Shown here one piece after another: positions 5,983 through 10,946 of a stretch of DNA of 10,946 nucleotides. Every line of letters starts with the position of its first letter. Position 1 is the first letter of the stretch. The stretch is from T3Sed10-241 sp036796255 (lineage in GTDB: Bacteria; Bacteroidota; Bacteroidia; Flavobacteriales_D; Cryomorphaceae): assembly GCA_036796255.1 (NCBI GenBank), contig DAIRDH010000086.1, positions 1 through 10,946 of the forward strand, read 5' to 3'. The position numbers and the translations under genes were made by a program. Under the pieces are notes generated by a model. The model was not told the DNA's origin and did not search any database. It was given only the letters and a program-made list of their open reading frames with translations.

Positions 5983-8403
5983 TCAGTTGAGGCGTGACTT
6001 TTCTACTTCAATACCCGTGCTTCGTTGCCGTTGCTTTTTGATCTCATTCCGACCAAAATTGTAGGCAATGTTGAAATGAAGTTGTCGGCTATCGCTGCCT
6101 CCGCTGCCATCAATATACAAGTTGCCAAAGCGCGTGCTGCCACGCCACGGAGATGTGAAAAAGAGGTCGTTGATGCCGATACTGATACTTAGCTTCTCAT
6201 TCAAACATCTTTTTTGAACAGCCACGTTTAAAGCCCCCAAACTTCGCGTGAGGTAGGTACCGCCCCAAATGGAAGGCGAACTGTACCAACCGGATACCTC
6301 TGCGCTAAAGTATTTGGATAGCGTAAAGGTGTGCTGGGCATAAATGCTCAGCGTGTTTTGAGCTATGGCCAAAAAGTCGGGGTGCGTGGCTTCAAAAATG
6401 CTGCGGAAGGCATTCAGGCTGATGTACATGCTCCACCAGTCTGCCAATTGCGCAGGATACGAAACACTGATATTTACAATGCGCTGGTTGGCCACGTTGC
6501 GGGCCATAATGAAGTTTTCGTTTTCGCCCCTGGCTTCAGTGACCTGCGCGAAGAAATCTGCAATAAAGCTGTAGCTCAGAGAAGTGGTGAGCTTGTACCG
6601 GAAAGTGTGCGACAATTTGAGGTTGTCGGTATACTGTGGTTGTAAAAAGGGATTTCCTTGCCTGAACGAAAGTTCGTCGATCCGGTACTGAAACGGATTG
6701 AGGCTTTGGTAATTGGGCCTTTGTATACGCTTGCTGTAAATCAAGGCGAAGCTGTTTAGCTGGTTCAATTGGTAGGTAATCCCGCCACTTGGAAACAAAT
6801 CAGAATAATTGCGTTTAACGCGCTCATTCGTGTTTTCTTCAGCACTTTCAAGCCGCCCATCCGACCTTGTGCTTTCCATACGCAATCCCATCTGCAGCTC
6901 CCATAGTTTGATTTTTTTCTGGTAGTTGAAGTATGCGGCAGTGATCTCTTCATTGTAGTCGAATGTATTTGATTGTGTGCGATCTGGGATATTCTGCCCA
7001 TTGCTTCTGTCGAAGACTGCAAAGATATTCTCCGTGCGCACCGTGGAATATTTTGCGCCGAGGCGCAGCACTCCCTTGAACAAGTTTTGCTCATAATCGG
7101 CTTGTGCCGAAAAAATGGCAATATCGATGGGCGTTTCAAAAAATGCGATGTTTTTGCGGATCAGTGTGGAACCATCTTCGCTGAAAAATCCGTTGGGCTG
7201 TAGGTCATTCCGGTCGCTGTTGTAACGGCCAAAATCCACATCTACACTTAGTGCGTGGCCGAGGGTGTCCTTAAATCGGTAGTTGGCATTGGCAAATAAA
7301 TTTCCTGTTTTATTCATAGCCCTGCTTTCGGCAATCAGCAATTGGGTGGGCCCGTCACTGGTGTGAGGCGTAATGGGCGTGCGGCTATTACTCTGGGTGA
7401 GCGATTGGTTGAAATTGCCGCTGAGCACCATGCCAAAGGTCGATTTTGCTGTTGCAAAATAGTCCATGGCCAGCCTTGCATTGTTGCGGTCACTGTCGTA
7501 AATGCTTTGACTTCGGGCATTGAAGTTGGTGCCATTTTGGGTCCTGTCGAGGTTCAGAAAGCCAGTGCTCTTGCCGAAATAATTGCTGAAATTTCCAAAG
7601 GCACCGATTTTTCTGCTTCGATAGTTCAGGTTGGCCGAATTGCTCATCCTTGCGAAGTCGCCGACAGTCACCGTGGAGGCCATGCTGCCATTGGCACCGA
7701 ATGATTTGCTGCGCTTGAGCCTGATGTTGATGATTCCGGCATTGCCTTCCGCATCGTAGCGGGAGGAAGGCTGGGTGATGATTTCGACGGCTTCTATATC
7801 CCTCGCTTGTAAGTTTTTTAAATAATTGACCAAGTCCTGTCCGCGCAATGCCAAAGGCCTGTCATCAATATAAACCAATACCCCTGTTTTGCCCTCAATC
7901 ACCAGATTGGCCGCATTGTCAATGGTCACCCCCGGCGCCCTGCGCAAGAGTTCAAAGCCCGATGTGCCGAAAGAGTTGATGGAATTGGCTACATTGAACA
8001 CCGTTCTGTCGGGCATGACCTGTATCAAAGGCTTTTCGGCTGTCACATTGACCTCTTCCAGGGCCATTGATTTTTCAACCAGCATTACCCTTCCTAAGTC
8101 GATGTTGTCATCACCGGCAACGGTGATTTGCTCCGATGCGTACTCGACATAGCCAAGTAAGCTGACAACAATTGTGTACTGGCCTTCAGGCACCATTTTG
8201 AATTCAAACATGCCCAATTGATTTGTGATTTCTCCCTTGATCCATTCCGTTGATTCTGCGTTTAGGAGCACCACAGCAGCATGGGCTATGGGTTCGTTTT
8301 CAAGGGTTGTAACCTTACCGGAAATGTGGGCCTGAGCTGCCACATGCTGGCAATACACGATGCAAAAGGCAAGTGTCAGGAGCAGGGAGCGGAATGTTTT
8401 CAT
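5983..8403 (-). CDS. TonB-dependent-receptor-type outer-membrane beta-barrel protein with carboxypeptidase-regulatory-like N-terminal domain
   Basis: The protein has about 806 aa counted from the ATG at 8403, which starts a good signal peptide (MKTFRSLLLTLAFC, cleavage after AAQA). ATG 8412 and TTG 8430 are in-frame alternatives. After the signal comes a carboxypeptidase-regulatory-like domain (HISGKVTTLENEPIAHAAVV, then GYVEY), then ALEEVNVTAEKP, then a plug domain with FELLRRAPGVTID, VLVYIDDRPL and EIITQPSSRYDAEG. The remaining 550 or so residues alternate aromatic and polar residues as in a large outer-membrane barrel of the OMP_b-brl_3 kind. It extends past the last strand (LHFNIAYNFG) by a charged tail of about 20 residues. 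No SusD-like gene is adjacent, so a glycan-uptake SusCD role is not supported and the substrate is unknown. It diverges from the kinase/regulator operon, which could control it. Confidence 0.93.
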   Translation of the reverse strand: MKTFRSLLLTLAFCIVYCQHVAAQAHISGKVTTLENEPIAHAAVVLLNAESTEWIKGEITNQLGMFEFKMVPEGQYTIVVSLLGYVEYASEQITVAGDDNIDLGRVMLVEKSMALEEVNVTAEKPLIQVMPDRTVFNVANSINSFGTSGFELLRRAPGVTIDNAANLVIEGKTGVLVYIDDRPLALRGQDLVNYLKNLQARDIEAVEIITQPSSRYDAEGNAGIINIRLKRSKSFGANGSMASTVTVGDFARMSNSANLNYRSRKIGAFGNFSNYFGKSTGFLNLDRTQNGTNFNARSQSIYDSDRNNARLAMDYFATAKSTFGMVLSGNFNQSLTQSNSRTPITPHTSDGPTQLLIAESRAMNKTGNLFANANYRFKDTLGHALSVDVDFGRYNSDRNDLQPNGFFSEDGSTLIRKNIAFFETPIDIAIFSAQADYEQNLFKGVLRLGAKYSTVRTENIFAVFDRSNGQNIPDRTQSNTFDYNEEITAAYFNYQKKIKLWELQMGLRMESTRSDGRLESAEENTNERVKRNYSDLFPSGGITYQLNQLNSFALIYSKRIQRPNYQSLNPFQYRIDELSFRQGNPFLQPQYTDNLKLSHTFRYKLTTSLSYSFIADFFAQVTEARGENENFIMARNVANQRIVNISVSYPAQLADWWSMYISLNAFRSIFEATHPDFLAIAQNTLSIYAQHTFTLSKYFSAEVSGWYSSPSIWGGTYLTRSLGALNVAVQKRCLNEKLSISIGINDLFFTSPWRGSTRFGNLYIDGSGGSDSRQLHFNIAYNFGRNEIKKQRQRSTGIEVEKSRLN

Positions 8404-8540
8404 GGTGGACATTGTTTGCTTTTGCGGCAAAATTGCAACACGCTGTTCGTGAAGTTCTTCTACATTCGCTCAGTGGCCCTTTGCGCCGATGAAGTGGCAT
8501 GCCCATTCGTCGTTGTATAGGGCGGCTCATCGATTTAGGG

Positions 8541-8571
8541 TTGGACTGCGACTTGGGCATGGCTAATTTTG
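8541..8571 (+). promoter_or_regulatory. Putative promoter of the secreted protein-kinase-regulator operon
   Basis: TTG at 8541-8543 and TAATTTTG at 8564-8571 are separated by 20 bases. The -7 box matches TAnnTTTG exactly and the -33 TTG is at an acceptable distance. The ATG at 8594 lies 22 bases after the -7 box, giving a leader of about 15-18 nt. Confidence 0.6.
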
Positions 8572-8593
8572 TAGAAAAGAAAGAAGCAAGCAC

Positions 8594-9133
8594 ATGAGAA
8601 GTCTATGCACCTTGTTATTTGTCATGGCTTTGGCCTATTGTCAGGCACAAGACTATTACGAAATTAGAACCGAGAACCAGATGATTTTTAATTATCCAAA
8701 AAGTGTGGGATTTAGCCTTGTGGGCTATGATGGATCATCAGAAGATGAACTGGTTATGGACAAGAAATACAAAGAAATACAGGTTGAAGCCCCGTGGTAC
8801 GACACGCCGATGGTATATAGGAATGCGGAAATAGGCCTGGTAAAGCGCGTTCAAAGGGCGGTTTCTGTGAGCACGAACTACCCGGAGGCGGCCAAACCAA
8901 AAGAAGTGGAACGAAGCATTCAAAAATCCCTGAAAAGAGAAGGCCGTTACAACCTTGAGTTAACCTTTTCCAATGATTTACTGTTTAGCTACCAAGATGG
9001 TGATGTAAAAGCCACCCAAAAGGGAGTGGATTTGATCATTGTAAACCATTACCTTGTGCAGACAGAGGAAGGCCTTTTCAAAATTAGCTTCAATCCGGCC
9101 AATGGTCAGCTCTGGTATGTGATAGAATTGTAG
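8594..9133 (+). CDS. Small secreted protein of unknown function, first gene of the kinase/regulator operon
   Basis: The product is 179 aa with a signal peptide (MRSLCTLLFVMALAYCQAQD, cleavage near residue 18-19). The Cys at 16 follows Tyr, so it does not make a proper lipobox and the protein is probably soluble in the periplasm or secreted. The mature part is charged and probably beta-rich (QMIFNYPKSVGFSLVG, FSNDLLFSYQDGD, LFKISFNPANGQLWYVIEL), with a basic helical stretch near residues 95-115 (KPKEVERSIQKSLKREGR). I recognise no family. A promoter lies directly upstream, and its stop is only 3 bp before the kinase start, so the two are co-transcribed. This suggests, but does not show, that it modulates or is sensed by the kinase. 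Confidence 0.85.
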   Translation: MRSLCTLLFVMALAYCQAQDYYEIRTENQMIFNYPKSVGFSLVGYDGSSEDELVMDKKYKEIQVEAPWYDTPMVYRNAEIGLVKRVQRAVSVSTNYPEAAKPKEVERSIQKSLKREGRYNLELTFSNDLLFSYQDGDVKATQKGVDLIIVNHYLVQTEEGLFKISFNPANGQLWYVIEL

Positions 9134-9136
9134 CCT

Positions 9137-10207
9137 ATGCCAAGCAAAGACAGATATGCCCATGTGCAAATCTCGGCCAGAGAAGTTCTTGGAGTGCTGG
9201 CATTCTACGTGTTTTTCTCTTTCCTCTATCATGCCGTGCTTCAGCAAAATGGCTTGTCAGAGGGCCAGCATATCTGGGACACCCTTTTCAGTTGGCGCTC
9301 TTACTGGTTTGCCTCCGGCATGCAGTACGGCTTTTATTTATTGGCTTCCATGCTCATTTGGTTTTTGGTAATTTATCTACTGAAAAATTACAGCTCGCTT
9401 GTTCAGATCATTGCGGTGGCCCTGATGATTCCTGCTGTGGTGTATCTGGTGCGCGAAGGCCGTTATGAAATCATTGATTATTTGGGCCAGAATCGCCTGA
9501 GGGGCAAAGGGGTGGTTTGGGACTGGTACATTCCTTTTCTGTTCATGACCATTCAGTTCGGCTGTTTTTTTGCCTACCGCTACTTCAAGGATAACCAACG
9601 AAAATTGAGGATCGAGGGGGAGTTAAAATCTGCTGCCTTGAGGAGCGAGCTTTCGGCGCTCAAAGCGCAATTGAACCCGCACTTTCTGTACAATGTTTTC
9701 AATACCATCAGCGCTTCTGTACCGGCTGAGCAGGAGAAGACCAGACATTTGATCGCCGAATTGTCCGACCTGTTTCGCTATCAGTTGAAGGCCTCACAGG
9801 TAGACAGGGTTCCCCTGAGAGAGGAGTTGGATTTTGTAGAAAAGTACCTCGCCCTTGAGAAGGAGCGTTTCGGTGAACGGTTGACTGTCACCATCAACGT
9901 ATCTGCTGAGCTCAAAGATGAAATGGTGCCGCCAATGCTGCTGCAGCCTATTGTCGAAAACAGCATCAAGCACGGGCTGGCATCCCTGATTGAGGGCGGT
10001 AAAATAAGTATTTCAATTGTCAGGAAGCGAGAGAAATTGTACTTTGAAATTGCCGATACAGGCGTGGGCATCAAAGATAAAATGGCTGCTTTCGATACCG
10101 GTATAGGCCTTACAAATACCAGGCTTCGCCTCGAGAAAATGTACCAGAGTTCAATGGAATTGTCAGACAATGAACCAAAAGGCCTCAAAATAAGCTTTGC
10201 CTTATGA
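9137..10207 (+). CDS. LytS/YpdA-type sensor histidine kinase (His_kinase family)
   Basis: The product is 356 aa. The N-terminal half has about four membrane segments (near residues 17-35, 57-82, 88-105 and 130-150) and almost no external loop, except about 20-25 residues after the first and a short one near 106-128. A coiled-coil-like linker (RKLRIEGELKSAALRSELSA) leads to the phosphoacceptor motif ALKAQLNPHFLYNVFNTIS with His182. The ATPase part shows PIVENSIKHGL (Asn275), DTGVGI (Asp307) and GIGLTNTRLRL, the layout of the His_kinase family that pairs with LytTR regulators. It should autophosphorylate on His182 and pass the phosphate to the regulator encoded next. Its stop overlaps the regulator start by 4 bp (ATGA), so translation is coupled. 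All key residues are present. The signal is unknown. Confidence 0.96.
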   Translation: MPSKDRYAHVQISAREVLGVLAFYVFFSFLYHAVLQQNGLSEGQHIWDTLFSWRSYWFASGMQYGFYLLASMLIWFLVIYLLKNYSSLVQIIAVALMIPAVVYLVREGRYEIIDYLGQNRLRGKGVVWDWYIPFLFMTIQFGCFFAYRYFKDNQRKLRIEGELKSAALRSELSALKAQLNPHFLYNVFNTISASVPAEQEKTRHLIAELSDLFRYQLKASQVDRVPLREELDFVEKYLALEKERFGERLTVTINVSAELKDEMVPPMLLQPIVENSIKHGLASLIEGGKISISIVRKREKLYFEIADTGVGIKDKMAAFDTGIGLTNTRLRLEKMYQSSMELSDNEPKGLKISFAL

Positions 10208-10932
10208 GGAAAGTGGTTTTGGTCGATGACGAAGCCTCAGGCAGAAAGCTCATCAAGGAATACCTCCTAGATTATCCCGACCTTGTGCTACTGGGCGAAG
10301 CCAACAACGGGGTAGATGCTTTGAGGATGATCAATGAATTCAAGCCAGACCTTGTTTTCTTAGACATCCAAATGCCGGGCATGACAGGCTTCGATGTTTT
10401 GACACACCTCCGCGAACTTCCGCAGATTATTTTTAGCACAGCCTACGACCAATATGCCCTTAAAGCTTTTGAAGTCCATGCAGTCGATTACCTCCTGAAG
10501 CCCTACACCAAAGAGCGCTTTAAACAAGCGGTGGACAGGCTGCATTTTAACAATTCGGAAAATAAGGCAAGGCCCCTGGCAGAGCACCTGCTGCTCGATA
10601 CGCCTAAAATTCCTGAGCGCATTTTGGTGCAAAGCCAAAATAAATTGGTGACCATCGCTTTGGAGCATGTGATCCGCATTGAGGCCTACGGTGACTACGC
10701 CAAGCTTGTAACCCAAGACAAAACATACCTGAGCAATTTCGGCATTTCAGCACTTGCGGAGAAACTCAGCCCAGCCACATTTCTGCGCGTACACCGCTCG
10801 GCTATCGTAAATCTAAACGCCATCAAAGAACTGCACAAATATCCCAAAAGCTACCACATTACCATGGCTAACGGTGATAGCGTGCGGGTGAGCAGAACCT
10901 ACATGGCAGCCCTCAAAAAATTGATGTTCTGA
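10204..10932 (+). CDS. LytTR-family response regulator transcription factor
   Basis: The product is 242 aa, typical for the family. The receiver domain (residues 1-120) has VDDE with Asp8 and Asp9, the phosphorylation site LDIQMPG with Asp54, FSTAY (Ser78/Thr79) and the conserved Lys99 in YLLKP. After a short linker, a LytTR DNA-binding domain covers about 137-242 (ALEHVIRIEAYGDYAKL, then FLRVHRSAIVNLNAIKEL, then the VSRTYMAALKKL end). Such domains bind pairs of short direct repeats upstream of targets. The start overlaps the kinase stop (ATGA), so the two are a matched pair. The gene is complete and ends 14 bp before the window edge. I could not find a convincing LytTR repeat pair in 8404-8593. 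Confidence 0.97.
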   Translation: MRKVVLVDDEASGRKLIKEYLLDYPDLVLLGEANNGVDALRMINEFKPDLVFLDIQMPGMTGFDVLTHLRELPQIIFSTAYDQYALKAFEVHAVDYLLKPYTKERFKQAVDRLHFNNSENKARPLAEHLLLDTPKIPERILVQSQNKLVTIALEHVIRIEAYGDYAKLVTQDKTYLSNFGISALAEKLSPATFLRVHRSAIVNLNAIKELHKYPKSYHITMANGDSVRVSRTYMAALKKLMF

Positions 10933-10946
10933 AGGGTCGCAGGGCA

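Noticed and set aside
5983..8403. SusC of a SusCD glycan-uptake pair
   Set aside because: No SusD-like gene on either side, and the regulatory domain plus barrel type fits the general outer-membrane barrel family better.
8412..8593. LytTR binding repeats (GTT-containing pairs such as GTTCGT and GTTCTT near 8435-8455)
   Set aside because: Spacing between the two copies (about 9 bp) and the flanking bases do not fit the usual two 9-bp repeats about one helical turn or more apart.

Overview
The window looks like a chromosomal segment of a Bacteroidota bacterium (Cytophagales- or Chitinophagales-like; I cannot place it more finely). The evidence is: (i) -7 boxes of the Bacteroidota form TAnnTTTG upstream of several genes, one with a full TTTG-N19-TAnnTTTG promoter; (ii) almost no Shine-Dalgarno sequences; (iii) a carboxypeptidase-regulatory-domain TonB-type outer-membrane protein, a retropepsin-like/PDZ lipoprotein and a LytS/LytTR-type two-component pair, all typical of that phylum.

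Layout. Positions 1-2033 (minus) hold a nearly complete M3 dipeptidyl carboxypeptidase (dcp), cut by the left edge only a few codons before its expected end. Positions 2155-2925 (minus) encode an AT-richer putative lipoprotein. The divergent gene at 3132-4394 (plus) encodes a two-lobed aspartyl-protease-like lipoprotein with a C-terminal PDZ domain. Positions 4533-5392 form a toxin-antitoxin patch: a plus-strand antitoxin-like gene broken by one extra T but still behind a perfect promoter, converging on an intact minus-strand MazE-like/MazF pair whose stop and start codons share one base. Positions 5393-5771 hold no convincing gene. They contain the mazE promoter, a 9-bp-periodic repeat with a small hairpin, and a six-unit CTAGNNN heptamer array that runs into the end of a doubtful 60-codon ORF. 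Positions 5983-8403 (minus) encode a large TonB-dependent-receptor-type barrel. The divergent plus-strand operon 8594-10932 encodes a small secreted protein, a LytS-type histidine kinase and a LytTR response regulator, tightly packed (3-bp gap, then a 4-bp ATGA overlap).

How the parts work together. Dcp probably degrades peptides in the cytoplasm. The two lipoproteins and the barrel act in the envelope. The last operon is a signalling unit in which the secreted protein is a candidate ligand or modulator for the kinase, and the divergent receptor gene is a natural candidate target. MazEF is a self-contained addiction module beside the remains of a second one. I see no clearly new multi-gene system. 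The most interesting items are the broken antitoxin/MazEF junction, the heptamer array, and the unrecognised secreted protein tied to the kinase-regulator pair.
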